A stretch of 21,434 nt of DNA from Kingella pumchi. Lineage in GTDB: Bacteria > Pseudomonadota > Gammaproteobacteria > Burkholderiales > Neisseriaceae. The position numbers and the translations under genes are program-made. The stretch covers positions 266 through 21,699 of the forward strand of contig NZ_JAKOOW010000011.1 in the NCBI RefSeq assembly GCF_022288825.1. Reading direction: 5' to 3'. A model generated the notes under the pieces. That model ran no database searches, had not been told where the DNA came from, and saw nothing but the letters and a program-made list of their open reading frames with translations. Shown one piece after another: positions 7,107 through 12,906 of this stretch (within the stretch, counting starts at the first letter, position 1; each line of letters opens with the position of its first letter).

Positions 7107-8447
7107 ATGTCCCACCCCACCCCCCTGCTCGAGCGCCTTTTTAGCCTGTCGCAGCACAAAACTTCCGTCCGCACCGAGATACTGGCCGGTTTCACCACCT
7201 TTCTCACCATGTGCTACATCGTCATCATTAACCCGCTCACCCTGTCCAAAACCGGCATGGATTTCGGCGCGGTGTTTGTGGCCACCTGCATTTCGGCGGC
7301 CATCGGCTGCCTGATTATGGGGCTGTTGGCCAACTACCCGATCGCGCTGGCGCCGGGCATGGGGCTGAACGCCTATTTCACCTTTTCGGTGGTGATGGGC
7401 ATGCCGGGTGTTACCTGGCAGATTGCGCTGGCGGCGGTGTTTGTATCAGGCGTGATTTTTATTTTGTTCAGTTTTTTCAAGGTGCGCGAATTGCTGGTGA
7501 ACGCGCTGCCAATGAGTTTGAAAATGGCGATTGCCGCCGGCATCGGCCTGTTTTTGGCGCTGATTGCGCTGAAAAACGCCGGCGTGATTGTCGGCAGCGA
7601 CGCCACTTTGCTGAAAATGGCCAATTTCTATGTGGAAGAAAACGGCACCAAAGCGCCGAACTGGCCGGTGCTGCTGGCGATGCTCGGCTTTGTGCTGACC
7701 GTGGCGCTGGACTATTTCCGCGTGCGCGGCGCAATCATTATCGGCATTCTGAGCATCACCCTGATTTCGGTGGCCATGGGTTTGAGCGAGTTTCACGGCG
7801 TGGTGTCGGAGATTCCCAGCCTGGCGCCGACGCTGATGCAGATGGATTTCTCCGGCCTGCTGAACGGCAGCATGATTGCAGTGGTATTCGTATTTTTCCT
7901 GGTCGATTTGTTTGACAGCACCGGCACGCTGGTGGGCGTAACCCACCGCGCGGGGCTCCTAGAAGACGGCAAACTGCCGCGCCTGAAAAAAGCGCTGTTT
8001 GCCGACTCGGTGGCGATTGTCGCCGGTGCCGCGCTGGGCACGTCGTCCACCACGCCCTATGTGGAAAGCGCTTCGGGCGTGGCGGCGGGCGGGCGCACCG
8101 GCCTGACGGCGGTTACCGTCGGCGTGCTGATGCTTGCCTGCCTATGGTTCTCGCCGCTGGCGCAGTCGGTGCCCGCATTCGCCACCGCACCGGCGCTGCT
8201 GTATATCGGCATCCATATGCTGCGCAGCGCCACCGAAATCGAGTGGAACGACATCACCGAAGCGGCGCCGGCTTTCCTGACCATCGCCTTTATGCCCTTC
8301 ACCTATTCGATTGCCGACGGCATCGCCGTGGGCTTTATCAGCTACGCCGCCATCAAGCTGGTTTGCGGCCGCGCCAAAGACGTGCCGGTAATGGTGTGGT
8401 TCGTGGCCGTGGCGTGGATGGCGAAGTTTTGGTTTTTGGGTTCGTAG
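7107..8447 (+). CDS. Purine (adenine/guanine/hypoxanthine) permease, AzgA-type NCS2 family
   Basis: An inner-membrane proton-coupled nucleobase importer. At 446 residues it matches the AzgA-like branch (E. coli AdeP, AdeQ, GhxP, GhxQ; Bacillus PbuG). Family blocks are clear: TEILAGFTTFLTMCYIVIIN near the N-terminus, NYPIALAPGMGLNAYFTF in the substrate region, FFLVDLFDSTGTLVGV, and LGTSSTTPYVESASGVAAGGRTGLT. About 12-14 hydrophobic helices are visible. The exact base cannot be assigned from sequence, so no symbol is given. There is no obvious ribosome site before ATG 7107. No purine riboswitch fold is visible in the short leader. The gene appears monocistronic, with a DUS hairpin after it. Confidence 0.93.
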   Translation: MSHPTPLLERLFSLSQHKTSVRTEILAGFTTFLTMCYIVIINPLTLSKTGMDFGAVFVATCISAAIGCLIMGLLANYPIALAPGMGLNAYFTFSVVMGMPGVTWQIALAAVFVSGVIFILFSFFKVRELLVNALPMSLKMAIAAGIGLFLALIALKNAGVIVGSDATLLKMANFYVEENGTKAPNWPVLLAMLGFVLTVALDYFRVRGAIIIGILSITLISVAMGLSEFHGVVSEIPSLAPTLMQMDFSGLLNGSMIAVVFVFFLVDLFDSTGTLVGVTHRAGLLEDGKLPRLKKALFADSVAIVAGAALGTSSTTPYVESASGVAAGGRTGLTAVTVGVLMLACLWFSPLAQSVPAFATAPALLYIGIHMLRSATEIEWNDITEAAPAFLTIAFMPFTYSIADGIAVGFISYAAIKLVCGRAKDVPVMVWFVAVAWMAKFWFLGS

Positions 8448-8466
8448 GGCGTTTACCCATTCAGGC

Positions 8467-8489
8467 AGCCTGAAAGCGTTTTTCAGGCT
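8467..8489 (+). terminator. DUS hairpin after the purine permease gene
   Basis: AGCCTGAAA (8467-8475) pairs with TTTCAGGCT (8481-8489). The left arm is a full local-dialect DUS; the right is a degenerate copy. A short T-run follows. It starts about 20 bases after the stop codon. Confidence 0.65.
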
Positions 8490-8614
8490 ACTTTTGCTGT
8501 TTTTACCGTTTGCATACAAGGCACAAACAATATTTTCGCCCACCGCCGTAAGAAAAGCGCGGCGGCGGCGACTAAATCCGCATAAGGCAAGCACACACTC
8601 AGAAAGGACACACC

Positions 8615-9076
8615 ATGCCCCGCACCTCGGCCAAAAAGCAGCCTGAAAAAATCTACGCCCAAATCGGCGAAGCCGTCGGCCTGCTCGGCCTGCGCCTGCT
8701 CTTGGCCTACGAGTTTTTCGATGCCGGCCTGGAAAAGCTGCACGGCAAAAACTGGTTCGACAGCATCCAAGACCAATTCCCCTTCCCCTTTTCGCAGTTT
8801 TCCGCCGATCTCAACTGGAATCTGGCAATGTATGCCGAGCTGGTGTTTCCGGTGCTGCTGCTGGTCGGGCTGCTGACACGGCTCTCGGCGCTGGCGCTGA
8901 TTGTGCTGACTGCCGTGGCGTGGTACGCCGTGCATGCCGGCTACGGCTACACCATCAGCGAAGGCGGCTACAAACTCGCGCTGATGTTTATCGTGATGCT
9001 GCTGCCGCTACTCGGACAAGGCGCCGGCAAACTCTCGCTGGACTATCTGTGGCAGCGCTATCGCGGCAAAGCGTAA
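8615..9076 (+). CDS. DoxX-family membrane protein (BufD-like)
   Basis: A 153-residue four-helix inner-membrane protein of the DoxX/DoxD-like family. The N-terminal block LGLRLLLAYEFFDAGLEKL and the later LVFPVLLLVGLLTRLSAL are typical; the cytoplasmic N-terminus is basic. DoxX proteins commonly accompany DUF2282-DUF692-DUF2063 (bufferin/Hvf) loci, where the member is called BufD. Its biochemical role is not settled, and the name should not be read as thiosulphate oxidation. Start ATG 8615 follows GAAAGGA. A DUS (AAGCAGCCTGAA) lies in codons 8-11 and encodes K-Q-P-E. A 91-bp gap with a hairpin separates it from bufA1, so it may be the first operon gene or transcribed separately. Confidence 0.88.
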   Translation: MPRTSAKKQPEKIYAQIGEAVGLLGLRLLLAYEFFDAGLEKLHGKNWFDSIQDQFPFPFSQFSADLNWNLAMYAELVFPVLLLVGLLTRLSALALIVLTAVAWYAVHAGYGYTISEGGYKLALMFIVMLLPLLGQGAGKLSLDYLWQRYRGKA

Positions 9077-9116
9077 CGCGCCCCGCACAAGCATAAACCG
9101 ACTTTTTTACGCCCAA

Positions 9117-9144
9117 GGAGCCGGGCGCCTGCAGGCTCCGTTTT
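9117..9144 (+). terminator. Possible hairpin between doxX and bufA1
   Basis: GGAGCC (9117-9122) and GGCTCC (9134-9139) form a stem enclosing GGCGCC, followed by GTTTT. It could be a partial terminator or a 5' structure of the bufA1 message; it ends about 17 bases before the bufA1 ribosome site. Confidence 0.4.
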
Positions 9145-9167
9145 AACCACTTAATTGGAGAGAAACC

Positions 9168-9413
9168 ATGAAACAATCTTCCCTGATCGCTTTGGCCGGT
9201 GCCCTGACTCTGGCGCTGGGCGTGCAAGCCACCGCCGCTGCCGCGCCCGCTGCCAAAAAAGAAGCGCCCGCGATGAAAAAAACCATGAAAACCAAAGCCA
9301 AAACCAAAGCCGCCGAAGGCAAATGCGGCGAAGGCAAATGCGGCGGTGCCGCTGCCGACCCGAGCAAAGCCGCCGAAGGCAAGTGCGGCGAAGGCAAATG
9401 CGGTTCGCACTAA
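9168..9413 (+). CDS. bufA1: BufA1/HvfA-type copper-binding peptide precursor (DUF2282-like)
   Basis: An 81-residue secreted Cys-rich precursor. Residues 1-25 form a signal peptide (KQSS, then a hydrophobic core ending in AT-AAAA). The mature part is Lys/Ala-rich and carries EGKCGEGKCG twice, giving Cys 53, 58, 73 and 78. In the family, these EGKCG cysteines are modified by the DUF692 enzyme with its partner into heterocycles that bind copper in the periplasm. The two Cys blocks form an exact 20-residue repeat, and the DNA repeats with a 60-bp period (9306-9343 and 9366-9403, one mismatch). Start ATG 9168 has a GGAGAG ribosome site. bufB and bufC follow, which strongly supports the assignment. 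It is shorter than many DUF2282 proteins. Confidence 0.9.
   Translation: MKQSSLIALAGALTLALGVQATAAAAPAAKKEAPAMKKTMKTKAKTKAAEGKCGEGKCGGAAADPSKAAEGKCGEGKCGSH
9306..9403 (+). repeat. 60-bp-period tandem duplication inside bufA1
   Basis: A 38-base block at 9306-9343 recurs at 9366-9403 with one synonymous change (AAA to AAG). It encodes the KAAEGKCGEGKCG unit twice. The repeat could change copy number by slippage or recombination. Confidence 0.85.
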
Positions 9414-9430
9414 TCGGTAATCGCTGAACC

Positions 9431-9472
9431 GGTTTTCAGGCTGCCTTTACCGTTTCAGGCAGCCTGAAAACC
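9431..9472. promoter_or_regulatory. Intra-operon DUS-pair hairpin between bufA1 and bufB (possible attenuator)
   Basis: GGTTTTCAGGCTGCCT (9431-9446) and its exact reverse complement (9457-9472) form a 16-bp stem with a 10-base loop. It starts 18 bases after the bufA1 stop. A second, smaller hairpin follows (AAAGCAG 9493-9499 with CTGCTTT 9508-9514). A peptide precursor is normally needed in excess over its enzyme, so partial termination or mRNA end protection here would make sense; this is inference. Confidence 0.55.
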
Positions 9473-9564
9473 ACCCCGCCGCCCTTTGGCGCAAAGCAGT
9501 ATCCGTGCTGCTTTACGCGAAACGGCAGTCTGAAAACAGCAAACCGCTACAAGGAAAAAAGGAT

Positions 9565-10422
9565 ATGGACACCACCCTGCACGGCGCCGGGCTCGGCTAC
9601 CGCCGCGATCTGGCCGAGAACTTTCTCGATCTGCCCGCCACCAGCCCCATCGACTTTATCGAAGCCGCGCCCGAAAACTGGATCCGCATGGGCGGCGCCG
9701 CACGCAAGCGCTTCGATGCCGCCGCCGAGCGCCTGCCGCTGGCGCTGCACGGCCTGTCGCTGTCGCTCGGCGGCCAAGCCCCGCTCGATATGGAGCTCTT
9801 GGCCGGCATCAAAGCGATGATGCGCCAATACCGCTGCGGTTTCTTTTCCGACCACCTGAGCTACTGCCAAGACCTGGGCGGCCACCTTTACGACCTGCTG
9901 CCGCTGCCCTTCACCGCCGAAAGCGTGCGCCACACCGCCGAACGCATCCGCCGCGTGCAGGACTTTCTCGGCTGCCGCATCTCCATCGAAAACACGTCCT
10001 ACTACCTGCACAGCCCGCTGGCCGAAATGAACGAAGCCGAGTTTCTCAACGCCGTGGCGCAGGAAGCCGACTGCGGCATCCATCTGGACATCAACAATAT
10101 CTACGTCAACAGCGTCAACCACGGCCTGCTCGAACCGCAGCGTTTTCTCGACACCGTCGAAATGGCGCGGGTGAACTACATCCACATCGCCGGCCACGAC
10201 GACGAAAACCCGCAGGTGCTGATCGACACCCACGGCGCGCCGGTGAAAGACAACGTTTGGGATCTGCTCTCCGCCGCCTACCGCCGCATGGCGCACATCC
10301 CGCCCACCCTGCTTGAGCGCGATTTCAACTTCCCCGCCTTTGCCGAACTCAGCGCCGAAGTGCAGAAAATCGCCGACATCCAAGCCGCAGCCGCCATCAA
10401 GGAGCAGCCCCATGCAGCCTGA
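9565..10422 (+). CDS. bufB: BufB/HvfB multinuclear iron-dependent oxidative enzyme (DUF692, MbnB-like)
   Basis: A 285-residue TIM-barrel enzyme of the DUF692/MNIO family, which uses a multi-iron centre and oxygen to modify cysteines of a peptide. Likely metal ligands are all present: H62 (ALHGLS), D96-H97 (FFSDHLSY), E142 (SIENTS), H173/D175/N178 (HLDINN), H186, H207/H211 (HIAGH), D221/H223 (DTHG) and E251 (LLERD). The expected substrate is BufA1, one gene upstream. ATG 9565 is chosen because the family N-terminus (GAGLGYR-D) starts just after it and AAGGAA lies 8 bases upstream; a GTG at 9505 would add 20 unrelated residues. The TGA stop falls inside a DUS-like 12-mer that also holds the bufC start codon. 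Confidence 0.94.
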   Translation: MDTTLHGAGLGYRRDLAENFLDLPATSPIDFIEAAPENWIRMGGAARKRFDAAAERLPLALHGLSLSLGGQAPLDMELLAGIKAMMRQYRCGFFSDHLSYCQDLGGHLYDLLPLPFTAESVRHTAERIRRVQDFLGCRISIENTSYYLHSPLAEMNEAEFLNAVAQEADCGIHLDINNIYVNSVNHGLLEPQRFLDTVEMARVNYIHIAGHDDENPQVLIDTHGAPVKDNVWDLLSAAYRRMAHIPPTLLERDFNFPAFAELSAEVQKIADIQAAAAIKEQPHAA

Positions 10423-11137
10423 AACCGCCGCCGGCGCTTCCGCCGCCTTCCAAGAACAGCTCGCCCGCGCCGTGCGCCGCGCCGATGCCGCCGAAATCGA
10501 CGGTCTCGCCCCCGAGCGTCTCGCCGTTTATGCCCGCCTGGTGCGCAACAACGTCCACAGCTTTATCCGCCGCTGCTACCCCGAAACCGCCCGCCACTGC
10601 CCGCCCGAACAATGGGCGGCCGCGCAGGAGGGCTTTATAGCCGACGGCCGCGCCCACTCGCCCTATTTCCAAGATATTCCCGGCGAGTTTCTCGCCTACT
10701 GCCGCCAGGTTTTCAGGCTGCCCGAGCACCTGCTCGAACTGATGCGCTTCGAGCACAGCCAGCTCTTGGCCGAAACCGCGCCCACCCCGCCCGACAACAG
10801 CTTCGAGTGGGACGAAGACACCCTGTTCCGTCTCTCCCCCGCCGCCCTGCTCGCCGATTATCCTTTCGATCCCAGCGCCCAAACGCCCGATTTTCAAGCC
10901 GACCCCGCCACCCTGCTGGTTTGGCAGGACAGCGAAGGCAGCGTGTACCACAACCGTCTCGATCCCGTTGATGCCGTGCTGCTTGCCGCCGCCGCCAACC
11001 CGCTGAGCCAAGCGCAGATTTGCGAGCGTCTTGCCGCCGTTGCCGGCACCGACAACAGCCAATGGCAGCCTGAAATCGCCCGCCGCTGGCAGCAATGGGT
11101 CGATGCCGACGTACTGCTGCCGGAGCCGCAGGCATGA
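10412..11137 (+). CDS. bufC: BufC/HvfC partner protein (DUF2063 domain)
   Basis: A 241-residue soluble protein whose N-terminal ~100 residues fit the DUF2063 domain (annotated elsewhere as putative DNA-binding): FQEQLARAV, ERLAVYARLVRNN, CYPETARH and SPYFQDIPGEFL. In bufferin/Hvf systems this protein binds the precursor and forms a complex with the DUF692 enzyme; a DNA-binding role is not needed to explain it. The C-terminal half (about 130-235) is likely a winged-helix-like RiPP-recognition domain. Start ATG 10412 has AAGGAG 7 bases upstream and overlaps the bufB end by 11 bases. The stop overlaps the sigma-factor start (ATGA), so bufB, bufC and the sigma gene are translationally linked. Confidence 0.9.
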   Translation: MQPETAAGASAAFQEQLARAVRRADAAEIDGLAPERLAVYARLVRNNVHSFIRRCYPETARHCPPEQWAAAQEGFIADGRAHSPYFQDIPGEFLAYCRQVFRLPEHLLELMRFEHSQLLAETAPTPPDNSFEWDEDTLFRLSPAALLADYPFDPSAQTPDFQADPATLLVWQDSEGSVYHNRLDPVDAVLLAAAANPLSQAQICERLAAVAGTDNSQWQPEIARRWQQWVDADVLLPEPQA

Positions 11138-11715
11138 GTGCCGACCACAGCTGGGACGACGCCGAGCTTATCGGGCTGCAACGCGATTTGCTGCGCTTTG
11201 CCCGTATCCAAACCGGCAACGCCGATGCCGCCGAAGACATCACCCAAGAAGCCCTGCTCTCCGCGCTACGCCACCGCGACCGCTTTGAAGGCCGCGCCCA
11301 GCTCAAAACCTGGCTGTTTGCCATTTTGAAAAACAAAATCACCGACTACCTGCGCCAAAAGCAGCGCGAGAACAAAGTCTTCGCCGAAACCCCCGCCGAA
11401 ACCGAGCTCGACGAACTCTACGAAGCCCAGTTCGACAACAGCGGCCACTGGCACGAGGGCGGCATCGACTTCAACCCGCGCACCCCCGAGCAGGATTTGG
11501 AAGGCCGCCAGTTTCAAAGCGTTTTCCAAGCCTGCCTGTACGGCCTGCCCGAAAACACCGCCCGCGTCTTTATGCTGCGCGAAGTCATGGGCTGGGACGC
11601 CGACGAAATCCAAAGCCACTGCGCCATCAGCGCCGCCAACTACTACACCATCATGCACCGCGCCCGCGAAGGGCTGCGCCAATGCCTGCAGATCAAATGG
11701 TTCAACCACCGGTAA
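11134..11715 (+). CDS. rpoE: ECF-type RNA polymerase sigma factor (Neisseria sigma-E/Ecf-like)
   Basis: A 193-residue extracytoplasmic-function sigma factor. Region 2 spans about 16-80 (core-binding DAAEDITQEAL and the -10-recognition stretch LKTWLFAILKNKITDYLRQ). Region 4 spans about 126-182 (LPENTARVFMLREVMGWDADEI, then the helix-turn-helix AISAANYYTIMHRARE). In N. meningitidis and N. gonorrhoeae the matching sigma factor sits in the same DUF2282-DUF692-DUF2063 operon, is held by the anti-sigma MseR, and controls msrAB and, in the meningococcus, its own operon. Start ATG 11134 overlaps the bufC stop by 4 bases (ATGA). Five bases separate it from the anti-sigma gene. The symbol follows meningococcal usage; the regulon here is inferred. 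Confidence 0.9.
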   Translation: MSADHSWDDAELIGLQRDLLRFARIQTGNADAAEDITQEALLSALRHRDRFEGRAQLKTWLFAILKNKITDYLRQKQRENKVFAETPAETELDELYEAQFDNSGHWHEGGIDFNPRTPEQDLEGRQFQSVFQACLYGLPENTARVFMLREVMGWDADEIQSHCAISAANYYTIMHRAREGLRQCLQIKWFNHR

Positions 11716-11720
11716 CCGCC

Positions 11721-11891
11721 ATGAAAAAGTGCCGCCAAATCACCGAACTGATTTCCCACAAGGCCGACCGCCCGCTCACCGGCGGCGAACGTCTCGCCCT
11801 GCACCTGCACCTGCTCATCTGCCCGCAGTGCCGCGAATACGCCCGCCAGATCGAGCTGGTACAGCAGGCGGTGAAAAAGTTCAAACTGTAA
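11721..11891 (+). CDS. mseR: Zinc-binding anti-sigma factor (MseR-like)
   Basis: A 56-residue soluble protein with the HxxxCxxC zinc anti-sigma motif: H30-L-L-I-C34-P-Q-C37, plus Cys 4. In Neisseria the MseR protein of this locus binds and restrains the sigma factor encoded just upstream. It lacks a membrane helix, so it should sense a cytoplasmic signal (thiol oxidation, metal or zinc loss) rather than envelope stress; that is inference from its architecture. The chosen start, ATG 11721, lies 5 bases after the sigma stop with no clear ribosome site, consistent with coupled translation. A longer frame from 11682 overlaps the sigma gene and is rejected. A very strong DUS hairpin follows. Confidence 0.87.
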   Translation: MKKCRQITELISHKADRPLTGGERLALHLHLLICPQCREYARQIELVQQAVKKFKL

Positions 11892-11940
11892 AACTGCTTC
11901 GGCAGAGCACACACATCATCCCTGCCGCCGCTTATCGGCA

Positions 11941-12018
11941 AGGCAGCCTGAAAAACCAAAAGCAGCCTGAAAACCGCCAACACGGTTTTCAGGCTGCTTT
12001 TGGTTTTTCAGGCTGCCT
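11941..12018. terminator. Nested four-DUS hairpin with a 35-bp perfect stem
   Basis: 11941-11975 and 11984-12018 are exact reverse complements with an 8-base loop (GCCAACAC). Each arm contains an AGGCAGCCTGAA and an AAGCAGCCTGAA, so four uptake sequences form one cruciform-capable palindrome. It lies between convergent mseR and rfaE2 and should terminate transcription in both directions. Confidence 0.85.
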
Positions 12019-12104
12019 GTTTTGCGCCAAACCAACCGCCTGAACGGCATCATTCCCACACAGGCAGAAATCTCGGCAGAGTCAGACAAAGGTTTCAGGC
12101 TGCT

Positions 12105-12605
12105 TTATTCTTTTGCCGAGGCGCGGATCTTTTCCAGCGTTTTGGTGGTGGAGGTCTGGTGCAGAAAGGGAATGGAGTGGACGCTGCCGCCGCGGGCGAG
12201 GGTTTGGGCGGCGCCGACGATGTTTTCAGGCTGCCAGTCGCCGCCTTTGACCAGCACGTCGGGGCAGAGCTGTTCGATCAGCGCGGCGGGAGTGTCGTCG
12301 TCGAACCAGGTAACGTAATCGACGCTCTCCAGCGCGGCGGCAACGGCGGCGCGGTTTTCCAGCGGGTTGATCGGGCGGTCATCGCCCTTGCCCTGACGGC
12401 GCACCGAAGCATCGGTATTGAGTGCCAGCACCATGCAGGCGCCGAGCGCGCGCGCCTGCGCCAGATAGCTGGCGTGGCCGCGGTGGAGAATGTCGAAGCA
12501 GCCGTTGGTAAACACCAGCGGGCGCGGCAGGCTGTCGAGCTTGGCAGCCAGCTCGGCGGGGGAAAGGATTTTGCGTTCGAAATCGGGGGCGGGATAGGTG
12601 CTCAT
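12105..12605 (-). CDS. rfaE2: D-glycero-beta-D-manno-heptose 1-phosphate adenylyltransferase (RfaE2/HldC-type)
   Basis: This cytoplasmic enzyme transfers AMP from ATP to heptose 1-phosphate, giving ADP-heptose for the inner core of lipo-oligosaccharide. At 166 residues it is the stand-alone nucleotidyltransferase half of HldE, as usual in Neisseria where the kinase is separate. The nucleotidyltransferase motif reads TNGCFDILHRGH (33-44, with the HxGH site at 41-44). Later family blocks are LNTDASVRRQGKGDDRPI, KGGDW and TSTTKTLEKI. The start ATG 12605 follows AAGGAAA. A DUS in the gene encodes W-Q-P-E-N. No other heptose gene is adjacent. Confidence 0.94.
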   Translation of the reverse strand: MSTYPAPDFERKILSPAELAAKLDSLPRPLVFTNGCFDILHRGHASYLAQARALGACMVLALNTDASVRRQGKGDDRPINPLENRAAVAAALESVDYVTWFDDDTPAALIEQLCPDVLVKGGDWQPENIVGAAQTLARGGSVHSIPFLHQTSTTKTLEKIRASAKE

Positions 12606-12906
12606 CGGGTTTCCTTGCTGCGCTTTTCAGGCTGCTTTGGCTAAAGGCAGCCTGAAAAATCGGAAGCTGCCGTTTTATTTTCCAACAGCGCGGGAATACG
12701 GCAGCGGGTGTTTTCCTGTTTGAGGGCGAAAGCAGCCTGAAAATTATAAAGACGGCTGTTTGGCTCTCTCTCCCGCTTGCGGGGGAGGGCTGGGGTGGGG
12801 GTGTTTGACGTTTCGGCAATATCTGCCGCAGCATTTCTGCGAAATGCCACCCCCACCCTAGCCCTCCCCCGCGCGAGCGCAGGAGAGGGAACGCAAGTCT
12901 GCGGTA
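12606..12906. other. Intergenic region between rfaE2 and hscA
   Basis: About 300 bases without a gene. It contains a paired-DUS inverted repeat just upstream of rfaE2 (TTTTCAGGCTGC 12624-12635 with GCAGCCTGAAAA 12647-12658), a single DUS near 12730, and a large imperfect palindrome (about 12765-12893) directly after the hscA stop. Confidence 0.6.
12765..12893. repeat. Large imperfect palindromic intergenic repeat after hscA
   Basis: The left arm (12765-12802) has a CTCTCCC...GGGGGAGGG block and then CTGGGGTGGGGGTG. The right arm (about 12848-12893) is its near reverse complement (CACCCCCACCC, TAGCCCTCCCCC, ...GGAGAGGGA). The middle holds a small hairpin, GCATTT-CTGC-GAAATGC. Similar CCTCTCCC/CACCCC repeats are common between genes in many proteobacteria. 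It may end hscA transcription. Confidence 0.7.

Noticed and set aside
8615..9076. Terminal oxidase or thiosulphate:quinone oxidoreductase subunit (DoxD)
   Set aside because: Only the general four-helix DoxX fold is seen, and the neighbours point to a bufferin role.
9168..9413. Classical metallothionein
   Set aside because: The signal peptide, EGKCG context and adjacent DUF692/DUF2063 genes fit the bufferin/HvfA class better.
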